The position numbers and the translations under genes were made by a program. The notes under the pieces are model-generated. The model had not been told where the DNA came from, made no database searches, and worked only from the letters and a program-made list of their open reading frames with translations. Below are positions 17,880-25,877 of a DNA stretch of 64,000 nucleotides, in pieces. Source of the DNA: Megasphaera elsdenii (GTDB lineage Bacteria; Bacillota; Negativicutes; Veillonellales; Megasphaeraceae). The DNA is taken from assembly GCF_020539865.1 (NCBI RefSeq), contig NZ_JAJBQV010000003.1, positions 67,754 to 131,753 of the forward strand, written 5' to 3'. How positions within the stretch are numbered: the first letter of the stretch is position 1; each line of letters opens with the position of its first letter.

Positions 17880-18335
17880 TATAAAGCGAATATAGCGCAG
17901 ATGGCCGTCCGCAATGGCCCTGGTAGGGGAGCTGTCAGCAAAGCTGACTGAGAGGTTGATTTCCTGTCAAATAGTATCGCCGTCCGCTCGGACTCAGATG
18001 CGGCGTTCCGCCGCGACAGACTCATGATTGTATGACGACCGTGTGTTACCTGTCATAAATTCCGGCTGTGCTCAAGATTCACGCGGCCTTTTTGGCCCGT
18101 CAGGTGCCGACCAGCGTAAGGCGCAAGACGGCTGCCAAAACGGACAGCCGTGGCTGGGCAGCCCGTTATGAGATTTGGCCATACCTATTCTTGTATGATG
18201 GTAGGTTTTTACGAGCCACGAACCACGAGCTACTATTTTTCACGAGCCGAGGGGTTCCCGCGGCGATGTCGTCAATTTGAGCTTGTCGCCGCGTAGCGGC
18301 AGCTGAGTTCGAGGCGAGCGGTCTGCGGGCCGTCA
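17880..18335. repeat. Composite intergenic repeat island upstream of RNase P RNA
   Basis: The stretch has no convincing gene. It contains a GGGGAGCTGTCAGCAAAGCTGACTG hairpin module (about 17925), a CGGACTCAGATGCGGC unit (about 17988), the TGATTGTATGACGACCGTG unit (about 18026), a structured loop-insertion element (18086-18150) followed by the REP 3' arm GGGCAGCCCG, an ACGAGCCACGAACCACGAGC motif (about 18210) and an inverted copy of the CAGATGCGGC unit (about 18243-18317). The two opposite-facing units make the island look like a miniature inverted-repeat element. Confidence 0.78.
18086..18150 (+). repeat. Loop-insertion element, copy 1
   Basis: It begins GCCTTTTTGGCCCGTC and ends near CGGACAGC. 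Arms TTTTGGC/GCCAAAA and CCGTC/GACGG can pair. It is followed by the 3' half of a REP-like hairpin; the 5' half has been lost or replaced. Two further copies lie at 24265 and 54619. Confidence 0.65.
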
Positions 18336-18340
18336 GGCCC

Positions 18341-18369
18341 TTGACTCTCATCCCTAAATATGCTATCCT
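18341..18369 (+). promoter_or_regulatory. Predicted sigma-70 promoter of rnpB
   Basis: TTGACT (18341-18346) and TATCCT (18364-18369) have a 17-base spacer and would start transcription at about 18376, matching the 5' end deduced from RNase P RNA pairing. Confidence 0.7.
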
Positions 18370-18377
18370 ATACGAAT

Positions 18378-18725
18378 GATGAGTATGAAAAGCAATCGCT
18401 AGTGCTTTTGCATTAGAGGAAAGTCCGAGCTCCGTAGGGCAAGATGCCGGCTAACGGCCGGCGAAGGTGACTTTAGGGATAGTGCCACAGAAATGTGTAC
18501 CGCCACGCAAGTGGTAAGGGTGGAACGGTGCGGTAAGAGCGCACCAGCGGTGCAGTAATGCATCGGCTAGGTAAACCCCATCTGGAGCAAGACCGAATAG
18601 GGGAGGGATGAAGCGGCCCGCTGATCTTCCGGGTTGTGTCGCTTGAACATGCCGGCAACGGTATGTCTAGATAGATGATTGCTGCTGCGCAAGCAGAACA
18701 AAACTCGGCTTACTGATTACTCATC
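18378..18725 (+). ncRNA. rnpB: RNase P RNA (class A)
   Basis: The conserved block GAGGAAAGTCCGAGCTCC near 18416 (P4 5' strand region) and the 3' block ACAAAACTCGGCTTA near 18700 are the hallmarks of RNase P RNA. The outer ends GATGAGTA (18378-18385) and TACTCATC (18718-18725) pair to form P1. The internal AGATAGATGATTG and GGTAAACCCC segments also match the family. It is the catalytic RNA for 5' maturation of tRNAs. Total length is about 348 nt, normal for class A. Confidence 0.95.
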
Positions 18726-18738
18726 ACCTTGTGAATGT

Positions 18739-18790
18739 AAAGGGGTTGTCGTGCGAAGGTTCCTGCCATCATGCGAGACCCCTTTCTCTT
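18739..18790 (+). terminator. Terminator of rnpB
   Basis: AAAGGGGTTGTCGTGCG pairs with CGAGACCCCTTT, with a 20-base apical part and a T-rich tail. It follows the RNase P RNA 3' end by 13 bases. Confidence 0.65.
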
Positions 18791-19018
18791 TATAGTTTAT
18801 AGTACGGAGTTTGTAGTAGAAGATGACTTTAAATTTAAAAAACTTCACTACAAACTACAAACTTAGCACTCAAAAGGCGCTGTCTTTATGCGACAGCGCC
18901 TTTACATTTCCCCTTGTCCATGATATTATTTCAATAAGTGGTTTCAGATGGTAATAAACCATAAGAATGAATTACCATGATAATGAATACTTAAACAAAC
19001 AAAAGCGAGGGATTTAAG
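18791..19018. other. Gene-free spacer between rnpB and lysC
   Basis: It holds a GTTTGTAGT...ACTACAAAC inverted repeat (18809-18817 with 18847-18855), a terminator-like stem AGGCGCTGTC/GACAGCGCCTTT (18872-18902), and an 8-bp perfect inverted repeat ATGGTAAT/ATTACCAT (18948-18955 with 18971-18978) close to the lysC start. It is too short for a lysine riboswitch and shows none of its conserved sequence. Confidence 0.6.
18872..18905 (+). terminator. Terminator-like hairpin, tGCGACAGC type
   Basis: AAAGGCGCTGTC / GACAGCGCCTTT with a short loop TTTATGC. It has no gene directly upstream; it may be a second terminator behind rnpB. Confidence 0.6.
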
Positions 19019-20242
19019 TTGGCATTAATCGTTAAGAAGTTCGGTGGCAGCTCCGTTGCGACGCCGGACAAAATGCGGGCTATTGTACAACGAGTCTTGA
19101 AAGGCAAACAGCCGGAAGACAAAATCGTCATCGTTGTTTCAGCAATGGGGGATACAACAGACGAATTAGTAGCATTAGCCAAGCAGATCACTTCGAAGAC
19201 TTACGGCCGTGAAATGGACATGCTCCTGACGACGGGCGAACAGGTCTCCATCGCCCTCATGGCTATGGCTTTCCAGGAAGCTGGCCAGAAGGCTATTTCC
19301 TTTACGGGAGCACAGGCCGGTATAAAGACCAGCGACGCCTTTAACAAAGGCCGCATCCTGGCATTGAAACCGGGCCGCATCATGAAGGCTTTGGACCAGG
19401 GCAATATCGTCATCGTCGCAGGCTTCCAGGGTATCACCGGTCATGGTGATATTACGACGCTCGGCCGCGGTGGCTCCGATACGACGGCAGTTGCCATTGC
19501 CGGTGCCATCCATGCTGATGTTTGTGAAATCTATACCGACGTTGACGGCGTATATACATCCGATCCCCGTGTCGTTCCCAATGCGAAGAAAATCGACCAG
19601 ATTACGTACGGCGAAATGCTGGAAATGGCGAAACTCGGCGCCGGTGTCATGCAGCCCCGTGCCGTAGAAATGGGCAGCCGCTTTGGCGTCCCCATTCACG
19701 TACGCTCGACTTTTTCTGAAGATGAAGGAACTATGATACAGGAGGATTGCTCTATGGAAGTCAAACAGTATCTCATCCGCGGCGTCGCTTCGGATAAAAA
19801 TGTTGCAAAAATCACCGTTTTAGGGATTCCCAATAAACCGGGCTTTGCTTATCGCGTTTTCGCTGAATTGGCAGAAAAACACGTCGATGTCGACATGATC
19901 GTCCAAAGTGTCCGCATTGCCAACGAAGGCGTTACGGATATCACCTTTACCATCGCCCGCACGGACCTCGAACAGGCTAAGGCTGTCCTGACTAACCTGC
20001 GTAAGGAAATGCCTGTCGAAGACGTCCTCATCGATGACAAAATGGCAAAAGTTTCCGTCGTCGGTGCTGGCATGGCCGGCCATCCGGGCATCGCTGCCGG
20101 CATGTTCGGCGTCCTCGGTGACAACGGCATCAACATCGAAATCATTTCCACTTCGGAAATCAGCATTACCTGCCTCATTTCTGAAGATGTCGTCGATAAA
20201 GCCGTCAAAGCTATCCACGCGCACTTCTTCGACGAAGACTAA
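19019..20242 (+). CDS. lysC: Aspartate kinase
   Basis: This 407-residue enzyme starts with the kinase signature KFGGSSVA, has the catalytic region TTGEQVSIALM and TLGRGGSDTTA, and ends with two ACT domains (about 265-407; ITVLGIPNKPGFAYRVF, VSVVGAGMAGHPG). It phosphorylates aspartate in the lysine/threonine/methionine pathway, and the ACT domains bind amino-acid effectors. The start is TTG 19019, six bases after GCGAGGGA; no better start exists. An inverted repeat 40-70 bases upstream may be an operator. A 99-residue gene follows after nine bases. Confidence 0.94.
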   Translation: MALIVKKFGGSSVATPDKMRAIVQRVLKGKQPEDKIVIVVSAMGDTTDELVALAKQITSKTYGREMDMLLTTGEQVSIALMAMAFQEAGQKAISFTGAQAGIKTSDAFNKGRILALKPGRIMKALDQGNIVIVAGFQGITGHGDITTLGRGGSDTTAVAIAGAIHADVCEIYTDVDGVYTSDPRVVPNAKKIDQITYGEMLEMAKLGAGVMQPRAVEMGSRFGVPIHVRSTFSEDEGTMIQEDCSMEVKQYLIRGVASDKNVAKITVLGIPNKPGFAYRVFAELAEKHVDVDMIVQSVRIANEGVTDITFTIARTDLEQAKAVLTNLRKEMPVEDVLIDDKMAKVSVVGAGMAGHPGIAAGMFGVLGDNGINIEIISTSEISITCLISEDVVDKAVKAIHAHFFDED

Positions 20243-20251
20243 GGGGGATAC

Positions 20252-20551
20252 ATGTCTGTATTGGATAGCTTTACAGAAGAAATGCTGCAGTCCGAATTGC
20301 CTAAACGGGTCATCCTCGAACGCCTGACCCATGGCCTGGAAGTCGAAAAGCCACCGCAGTTTGCCATCCCGGCTCCGAAGTACACCTTTGAAACGAACTT
20401 GCATGGCTTCCGTTACGATTACCAGAACCAGACCGTCACCATTTCCTATAAAGTAGCCCACGGCCTTCATGACGATATGACCGTATCCTTTATGACCTTC
20501 CGGGTCATCCTGGAAGGGTTGGGCGTTTGTATCCGAATGCAGAAGTGGTAA
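20252..20551 (+). CDS. Small protein of unknown function in the lysC unit
   Basis: I do not recognise a family. The 99-residue product is soluble, without signal peptide or membrane segment. It has an N-terminal helical part (SVLDSFTEEMLQSELPKRVI) and a beta-rich second half (FETNLHGFRYDYQNQTVTISYK). It starts with ATG nine bases after the lysC stop, with AAGGGGG as ribosome-binding site, so it is probably co-transcribed with lysC and ended by the terminator at 20562. Codon use resembles the neighbours, so it is likely a real gene. Confidence 0.72.
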   Translation: MSVLDSFTEEMLQSELPKRVILERLTHGLEVEKPPQFAIPAPKYTFETNLHGFRYDYQNQTVTISYKVAHGLHDDMTVSFMTFRVILEGLGVCIRMQKW

Positions 20552-20561
20552 TGAAAGACAG

Positions 20562-20598
20562 AGGGGGTTGTCGCTAGTGCGGCAGCCTCCTTTTTGTG
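20562..20598 (+). terminator. Terminator of the lysC unit
   Basis: GAGGGGGTTGTCGC / GCGGCAGCCTCC with loop TAGT, followed by TTTTT. It is a variant of the recurring GTCGC...GCGAC terminator family. Confidence 0.75.
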
Positions 20599-20625
20599 GT
20601 GAAAGAGGGAAGTCGCGGTAAATTT

Positions 20626-20651
20626 GTAGGGGCTTCCACGTGGGAAGCCCG
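20626..20651 (+). repeat. GTAG-headed REP-like hairpin (CTTCC type)
   Basis: GTAG is followed by GGGCTTCC / GGGAAGCCC around ACGT. The stem differs from other copies by compensating bases, yet the head GTAG and the closing GGG/CCC are kept. It lies just before acpS. Confidence 0.75.
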
Positions 20652-20673
20652 TTAGAGAAATGGAAGGTAACCG

Positions 20674-21039
20674 ATGCATTGTGGAACTGATATCGTACAA
20701 ATCAGCCGTATAGCCGATATGGCTGCTCGTCACGGTCGTTCACTGGGGCGCTTTTTCACGGAACAGGAACTGTCCTATTGTCAGCGGTCTGATGGTGCCT
20801 GGCGGACTGAATCCTTGGCCGGCATTTTTGCTGCTAAGGAAGCTTTGTTCAAAGCCTTGGGGACCGGCTTTCGCCAGGGAAAATGGACGGACGTCGAAGT
20901 CTGCCATGACTCGCTAGGCGCTCCGTATTACCAACTCCACGGCTACTACGCCCAGACCGTGGGCCAGGGTAGCCAGCCGCCGTCCCTATCTATCGCCCAT
21001 GACGGCGATTACGCCATCGCCTTTACCGTGTTGGGGTAG
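20674..21039 (+). CDS. acpS: Holo-[acyl-carrier-protein] synthase
   Basis: This 121-residue protein shows AcpS motifs: GTDIVQISRI with the metal-binding Asp, and IFAAKEALFKALG with the catalytic Glu and Lys. It moves the phosphopantetheine arm from CoA to acyl carrier protein. The ATG follows GGAAGGTAACCG. It sits just before nnr, a common order in bacteria, and only 58 bases separate them. Confidence 0.92.
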   Translation: MHCGTDIVQISRIADMAARHGRSLGRFFTEQELSYCQRSDGAWRTESLAGIFAAKEALFKALGTGFRQGKWTDVEVCHDSLGAPYYQLHGYYAQTVGQGSQPPSLSIAHDGDYAIAFTVLG

Positions 21040-21097
21040 TTGGTATAATGGCGGGCTTTTACACGCCCCTTCCAATAAAAATAGGAGAGAAATTACT

Positions 21098-22750
21098 ATG
21101 CAAAAAGTCACTACTGCCGCTCAGATGCGGAATATGGATCGGATAGCGATGCATGGCATCTATGCCATCGCACCGGCTGTCCTTATGGAAAATGCCGGTC
21201 ATGCCGTAGCTGAACGGGCCGGCGCTTGGCTGGAAGGCTGGGATGGCAAGGATGTCGTCCTGTTTTGCGGCAAAGGCAATAACGGCGGCGACGGCTTCGT
21301 CATTGCCCGCCACATCTTGGCCGCTGGGGCCAGGACCTATGTCTATGTCCTCGGTCAGGAAGAAGATTATAGCCAAGAAGCACGTCAGCATTTGCATACG
21401 CTGCAACAGCTGGCCGACGATGAAACGTGCTTGCTCTTGCCGGCGCCGCAGTCGGAAGCTGACTGGCAGGTTCTGCAAAAACGGCTTCTCGCTTCTTCTG
21501 TCGTCATCGACGCCATGCTAGGGACGGGCTTCCACGGCAGCCTGCGTCAGCCTATTGCTTCCATCGTTGCCGAAGTCAATGCCGCAGCTGCTGCCGGTGC
21601 CGTCACGGTCATTGCCGTCGACATGCCGACGGGTGTCAACTCCGATACGGGCGCTGTCAGCAATGGCGACGATGATGAAGACGGGCCGCTCTTTGCCGAT
21701 ATGACCGTCACTTTTGGCGCTCTCAAGCGGGGCTTGGTGCTCTATCCCGGCCGGGCCTGTGCCGGCCACGTCGAAGTCGACCCCATCGGCATGCCTGGTC
21801 CGCTGCTCATGCAGCTCGAAGAAGACCCGGCCTATTTGTTACAAGAATCGGATATCGCCGAAATCGTCGTCCCCCGCAGCCCGGACAGCCATAAAGGGAC
21901 CCATGGTACCATCGCCATCGTCGCTGGCAGCAGCCAAATGGCCGGAGCCGCCCTCATGGCCGCTCACGGAGCTGTCCGCAGCGGAGCCGGCAAGGTCTTC
22001 CTCCGCGTGCCCGGTGCGACGGCGCCGTACTGCATCGGTGTCCAGCCAGAAATTATGGTCCGTGGCGTCGGTACGGGCGATCACTTTACGGCTGCTGATG
22101 CCGATGAAATCATTGCCGAAAGTAAGAATTGGTCAGTCCTGGCCATGGGGCCCGGCATGGGCCGCGACGCCGGGACGAAAGCCTTTCTCCTGAAAGTCCT
22201 GGAAGCGGCAGCTTGCCCAATCGTCCTCGATGCCGATGCCCTCAACTTGCTAGCTGGAGAAAAGGCCCTCATCGCTTCCCGTGGCAGTCGGATCATCATG
22301 ACGCCGCACTTAGCTGAATTTTCTCGCCTCAGCGGGTTATCCATGACGGAAATCAAAGCGGACCCCATTGCGGCAGCCCGGCACTTTGCCTCAGAATGGA
22401 AAGTTAACCTCGTCCTCAAAGGAGCGCCGACGCTCATCGTTTCGGCTAGGACGGGAAATGTCTACATCAATTCCACGGGCAACGCCGGCATGGCCTGCGG
22501 CGGCATGGGCGATGTCCTGACTGGAATGATTGCCGCCATGACGGCTCATCAGGGCATGAGCGATTTGTGCAGTGCTGCTTGTGCTGGTGTCTATCTTCAC
22601 GGGGCAGCCGGCGATGCTTGCCGCAAGGCTCACGGCCCGTATGGCTTTACGCCGATGGAAACAGCCGATGCCCTTCCCGGCGTCTTGGCTTCTTTAGAAG
22701 AAGATTTGGCCCTGCCCATTTTGCAGCAGCCTTTGATTGGAGGAAAGTAA
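21098..22750 (+). CDS. nnr: Bifunctional NAD(P)H-hydrate epimerase/dehydratase
   Basis: This 550-residue fusion repairs hydrated NAD(P)H. The N-terminal YjeF_N epimerase domain (about 1-215) shows CGKGNNGGDGFVIARHL-like residues and AVDMPTGVNSDTG. The C-terminal ribokinase-like ADP/ATP-dependent dehydratase domain (about 225-540) shows KGTHGTIAIVAGS, PGMGRDAGTK, and GNAGMACGGMGDVLTG. ATG 21098 follows AGGAGAGA; the open frame upstream overlaps acpS but has no ribosome-binding site. The end is one base before the lipoprotein start, indicating one transcription unit. Confidence 0.93.
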   Translation: MQKVTTAAQMRNMDRIAMHGIYAIAPAVLMENAGHAVAERAGAWLEGWDGKDVVLFCGKGNNGGDGFVIARHILAAGARTYVYVLGQEEDYSQEARQHLHTLQQLADDETCLLLPAPQSEADWQVLQKRLLASSVVIDAMLGTGFHGSLRQPIASIVAEVNAAAAAGAVTVIAVDMPTGVNSDTGAVSNGDDDEDGPLFADMTVTFGALKRGLVLYPGRACAGHVEVDPIGMPGPLLMQLEEDPAYLLQESDIAEIVVPRSPDSHKGTHGTIAIVAGSSQMAGAALMAAHGAVRSGAGKVFLRVPGATAPYCIGVQPEIMVRGVGTGDHFTAADADEIIAESKNWSVLAMGPGMGRDAGTKAFLLKVLEAAACPIVLDADALNLLAGEKALIASRGSRIIMTPHLAEFSRLSGLSMTEIKADPIAAARHFASEWKVNLVLKGAPTLIVSARTGNVYINSTGNAGMACGGMGDVLTGMIAAMTAHQGMSDLCSAACAGVYLHGAAGDACRKAHGPYGFTPMETADALPGVLASLEEDLALPILQQPLIGGK

Positions 22751-22751
22751 C

Positions 22752-23687
22752 GTGAAAAAAAGAAGCTTCTTTACAGCTGCCTTAGCCCTGGTCATGAGCC
22801 TTATGCTCGTCCTGGCCGGTTGTGGTAACAGCGCGTCGTCCAGCTCGTCTGGTGGAGGCGCCAAAGCCGTTCAGTCTTTAACGGCCTCTGACAAGGATTT
22901 GCGCGTGTCTGTCCTCAATGTCGGGCAAGCCGATGCGACGCTCATCCAGTATAAAGGAAAGAACATGCTCATCGATACGGGCGATGTCGACAGCCGGGCT
23001 GATTTGGTCAAACAGCTCAAAGAACGCAAGGTCAAGGACCTGGACATCGTCGTCATCACCCATCCTCACGGTGATCACATGGGCGGCATGGCAGAATTGT
23101 TCAAAGATTTCAAAATCAAACAGATTTATGACAATGGCCAGAGCGCTAATACGGCCATGTACCGCAATTACCTGAAGAACATCAAAGCTAAGAATATTAC
23201 CTATAAAGTCTTAAAGAAAGGCGATACCTTCACCCTTGGCGATGACGTCAAATTCGCGGTTTTGTCGCCGGATAAGCCCTTTACCAAAGAAAATACCCAG
23301 GGCGTTTCCGAAAGCGGCTTGACCAATAATAATTCCATTGTCTGCAAGATGACTTATGGCCAGTTTGCCATGATGTTTACTGGCGATGCCCAGAAAGAAG
23401 CGGAAGACCAGATTCTCAAGACTTATAAACCGGCTGACCTCAAATCAGACGTCCTCAAAGTAGGCCATCACGGCAGTAAGACCTCCTCATCTGATGCCTT
23501 CGTCAAAGCGATTGCGCCTAAAGCGGCAACTATCTCCTGTGCCGCAGGGAATCAGTACAAGTTCCCACACGAACCGACCTTGAAGACTTTGCAGAAATAT
23601 AACGTCGAAGTTTATCGCACCGACCGCAATGGCACCATTACCATCACTACCGACGGCTCGTCGTACAGTATCGCAAAGGAGCACTAA
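22752..23687 (+). CDS. Secreted metallo-beta-lactamase-fold lipoprotein (ComEC C-terminal-like)
   Basis: This 311-residue protein has a lipoprotein signal (positively charged start, hydrophobic stretch, lipobox LAGC near residues 22-25) and a Ser/Gly linker. The mature part is a metallo-beta-lactamase fold like the detached C-terminal domain of ComEC: LNVGQADATLI, THPHGDHMGG as the HxHxDH metal motif, and GHHGSKTSSSD near the end. In ComEC this domain is a predicted nuclease that degrades the non-imported DNA strand. A free extracytoplasmic version may be a nuclease or phosphodiesterase (inference). The GTG start follows GGAGGAAAG, and it is coupled to nnr and a DUF3006 gene. Confidence 0.85.
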   Translation: MKKRSFFTAALALVMSLMLVLAGCGNSASSSSSGGGAKAVQSLTASDKDLRVSVLNVGQADATLIQYKGKNMLIDTGDVDSRADLVKQLKERKVKDLDIVVITHPHGDHMGGMAELFKDFKIKQIYDNGQSANTAMYRNYLKNIKAKNITYKVLKKGDTFTLGDDVKFAVLSPDKPFTKENTQGVSESGLTNNNSIVCKMTYGQFAMMFTGDAQKEAEDQILKTYKPADLKSDVLKVGHHGSKTSSSDAFVKAIAPKAATISCAAGNQYKFPHEPTLKTLQKYNVEVYRTDRNGTITITTDGSSYSIAKEH

Positions 23688-23688
23688 C

Positions 23689-23907
23689 ATGAAAAAAGAA
23701 CTCGTCGGCAGCATCGACCGCATTACCGAACAGACAGCCTGCATCATCCTCAACGACGATGAACACCAGCTCCAGATTCCACTCGAACTCCTGCCAGACG
23801 GCGCCGATGAAGGCATGGCCTTCACCATCACCATCGAACGCAACGAAGAAGAAGAAAAACGCCTGGCCGAAGAAATCGCAACCCTAAAAGAAAGCCTCTC
23901 CCAATAG
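23689..23907 (+). CDS. DUF3006 small protein
   Basis: This 72-residue protein matches DUF3006 in pattern: short N-terminal beta strands (VGSIDRITEQTACIIL), LELLPDGADEGMAF and an acidic helical tail. DUF3006 genes are often next to ComEC-like metallo-beta-lactamase genes, as here, one base after the lipoprotein stop codon. Its function is unknown; a chaperone or regulatory partner is possible. The ATG follows AAAGGAG. The stop codon lies within the hairpin of a terminator. Confidence 0.8.
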   Translation: MKKELVGSIDRITEQTACIILNDDEHQLQIPLELLPDGADEGMAFTITIERNEEEEKRLAEEIATLKESLSQ

Positions 23908-23919
23908 GAGAGGTTTTTT
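23895..23919 (+). terminator. Terminator overlapping the DUF3006 stop codon
   Basis: CCTCTCC / GGAGAGG with a five-base loop containing the first bases of the TAG stop codon, then TTTTTTC. It ends the acpS/nnr/lipoprotein unit. Confidence 0.85.
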
Positions 23920-23934
23920 CTTTTGCTTTTTACG

Positions 23935-24400
23935 GATTACGAGCCACTGCCTTTCCTCGGACTCAAATGCGGCGTTCCGCCGCGACAGACTCAAACTAAC
24001 AACGACGCTTCGGGAAACCCTCAGCGCGTAGCGGGCCGCCTTCACAGGACGGCCCCTGCGATGCAGCCGAGCTGCGTCAAACTCATGATTATATTATGAC
24101 CGTGTGCCATTTGCCATAAATTCCGGCTGCTCACATAAGTCACGGCGGGCCGTCTTGGACAGGTCGGCCCCTACATATCGCATACAGGCGATGAGTGAGA
24201 AGGCCGTTTACCGAATATAACCCAAATACACAGCTAACGGCCTTGTGCGTAGGGGCTGTACCAAGCCTTTTTGGCCCGTCAGGTGCCGACTAATAGGAGT
24301 CGCAGGACGGCTGCCCAAACGGACAGCTATAGTTGGGCAGACCGCTGTGATATTCAACCACAGCCTATTCGAGCATAATGGTGAGCTTTTCTCGATGAGC
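23935..24400. repeat. Composite intergenic repeat island
   Basis: It contains GGACTCAAATGCGGCGTTCC with its continuation ACGACGCTTCGGGAAACCCTC (about 23957-24030), a minus-oriented GCAG variant hairpin ending near 24060, the TGATTATATTATGACCGTG unit (about 24086), a minus-oriented GTAG hairpin ending near 24172, the TATCGCATACAGGCGATGAG unit, and a plus-oriented GTAG hairpin at 24249 whose loop carries an inserted element (24265-24331). No gene is supported. Confidence 0.8.
24265..24331 (+). repeat. Loop-insertion element, copy 2, inside a REP-like hairpin
   Basis: The host hairpin reads GTAGGGGCTGTACCAA on the left and TGGGCAGACCG on the right; the element GCCTTTTTGG...GGACAGCT sits exactly in the loop. 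The arms TTTTGGC/GCCCAAA pair with one mismatch. Confidence 0.68.
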
Positions 24401-24410
24401 GATTTCCCGG

Positions 24411-24440
24411 TTGTACAAAGAAATTGAAATCTGATACAAT
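24411..24440 (+). promoter_or_regulatory. Predicted promoter of the first Rpn-like gene
   Basis: TTGTAC (24411-24416) and TACAAT (24435-24440) have an 18-base spacer, just outside the repeat island and 22 bases before the start codon. Confidence 0.5.
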
Positions 24441-24461
24441 AAACTCAAGGAGGTGTGGCCG

Positions 24462-25499
24462 ATGGATGAAGAGATAATGCAGGATGTAAAGGAGCAGCTG
24501 GTGGGCGCGCTAGACTACGATCAAGCAGCGAAAGGCGTTTTGTCACAGAAAATGGTGCTGGCTTATATCTTGAAACGGACGGTTCCCGAATTTGAGTCGG
24601 CCAGCCTCGACGATATTGCCAATATCTACATCGAAGGGACGCCGGAAGTCAGTACGGTTCCGGTTTCTAAGGACAAAACGAACGCGGTCCGACATGCCTT
24701 GGAGCGACAGGATACACCGAAGATCAAAGGGGCACAGAATGAAGATAACAGCATAACCGAAGGCTCCATCGTCTTTGATATCTTGTTCCGGGCGAAGGCA
24801 CCGGAAACGAATGAGCTTATTACGCTGATTATCAATGTAGAAGCCCAAAAACGATTGAACCCGAAAAAGAAAACCGGAGATACCTATCCTCTATTAAAAA
24901 GAGCTGTCTATTATGCCAGCCGATTGATTTCTTCGCAAAAAGGGACCGAATTCATCAATAGCGACTACGATAAAATAAAGAAGGTCTATACTATTTGGAT
25001 CTGCATGGAAGCCCCACAGGGAAAAAGTGCTATCAACCGTTATCAGCTGAAAGAACAGCATTTGCTGCACCGCTATAAGGAACCTTGTCAGAATTATGAC
25101 CTCATGGGCATCATTTTTGTCTATCTGGGAAATAGCAAAGTCAAGGACCAGCTGATAAACCTGCTTGATTTGATGTTCAAATCATCAAAGAACGCCAGTG
25201 AAAAGATTACGACCCTGCATAATGATTTTGGGATTGATTTGACACAAGAAGAAGAGGGGGATTTGGAAGTCATGTGCAACTTAGGAGAAGGAATCTACGA
25301 AGATGGCCTGATGAAAGGCAAACAAGAAGGATGGGAGAAAGGTAGAAAAGAAGGCAGAAAAGAAGGCAGAAGGGAAGGAAAATTGGAATTAGCTCTTGAA
25401 ATGTTGAAGGATGGGATGGCCTTAGAAAAAGTAGCAAAGTACAGCAAATTATCACTTTCCATCATCAAGGAACTTGCTAAACAAAATAAATTGATTTAG
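24462..25499 (+). CDS. Rpn-family recombination-promoting nuclease / PD-(D/E)XK transposase-like protein
   Basis: This 345-residue protein has the Rpn-type nuclease core: an Asp in IVFDILFRAKAP followed by IINVEAQK, the ExQ/ExK active-site strand. The C-terminal tail holds a K/E/G-rich repeat (KGKQEGWEKGRKEGRKEG) and a final helix-turn-helix-like segment (LEKVAKYSKLSLSIIKELAK), both typical of the family. Rpn proteins promote RecA-independent recombination and some act in phage defence. ATG 24462 follows AAGGAGGTG. It lies between two repeat islands and ends at its own terminator. Its sequence is distant from the second Rpn-like gene at 30964. Confidence 0.8.
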   Translation: MDEEIMQDVKEQLVGALDYDQAAKGVLSQKMVLAYILKRTVPEFESASLDDIANIYIEGTPEVSTVPVSKDKTNAVRHALERQDTPKIKGAQNEDNSITEGSIVFDILFRAKAPETNELITLIINVEAQKRLNPKKKTGDTYPLLKRAVYYASRLISSQKGTEFINSDYDKIKKVYTIWICMEAPQGKSAINRYQLKEQHLLHRYKEPCQNYDLMGIIFVYLGNSKVKDQLINLLDLMFKSSKNASEKITTLHNDFGIDLTQEEEGDLEVMCNLGEGIYEDGLMKGKQEGWEKGRKEGRKEGRREGKLELALEMLKDGMALEKVAKYSKLSLSIIKELAKQNKLI

Positions 25500-25507
25500 G
25501 AATAATT

Positions 25508-25551
25508 ACAAAACACCGCTACGGGGCAAGAAACCATTGGCGGTGTTTTTG
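25508..25551 (+). terminator. Terminator of the first Rpn-like gene
   Basis: AAACACCGC / GCGGTGTTTTT around a 19-base loop, nine bases after the stop codon. Confidence 0.75.
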
Positions 25552-25554
25552 TTG

Positions 25555-25790
25555 AAATTCCCTCGGATTCAGATGCGGCGTTCCGCCGCGACAAACTCAA
25601 ATTGACAATGACGCTTCGGGAAACCCTCAGCGCATAGCGGGCCGCCCTTTGGCCGGCCCCTACGATGGCCCCGGATGGGGCCCTTTCCACAAGCCGAGGG
25701 TTTCCTGAGGTGATGTCGTCTACTTGAGTTTAACGTCGCATTGTGGCCTGAGCCCGAGGCGGCCTACGGACGGCGGTCTGCGGGGCCGTC
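25555..25790. repeat. Repeat island with inverted ends (MITE-like)
   Basis: A unit CTCGGATTCAGATGCGGCG...AAACCCTCAGCG (25561-25635) is followed by a minus-oriented GTAG hairpin (about 25638-25663) and then by a degenerate inverted copy of the first unit (about 25690-25768). The whole island is about 210 bases with imperfect terminal inverted repeats of about 75 bases. No gene is visible. Confidence 0.7.
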
Positions 25791-25877
25791 AGGTCCCTTT
25801 TATATATATTCCCTCACACGTTTTACTAAACATGTATAATGCATAAAAACAAATTATTACAATCGAAAGGAAAAATT

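Noticed and set aside
18906-19018. A lysine riboswitch before lysC
   Set aside because: The leader is too short and has none of the conserved lysine riboswitch blocks; only a small inverted repeat is present.
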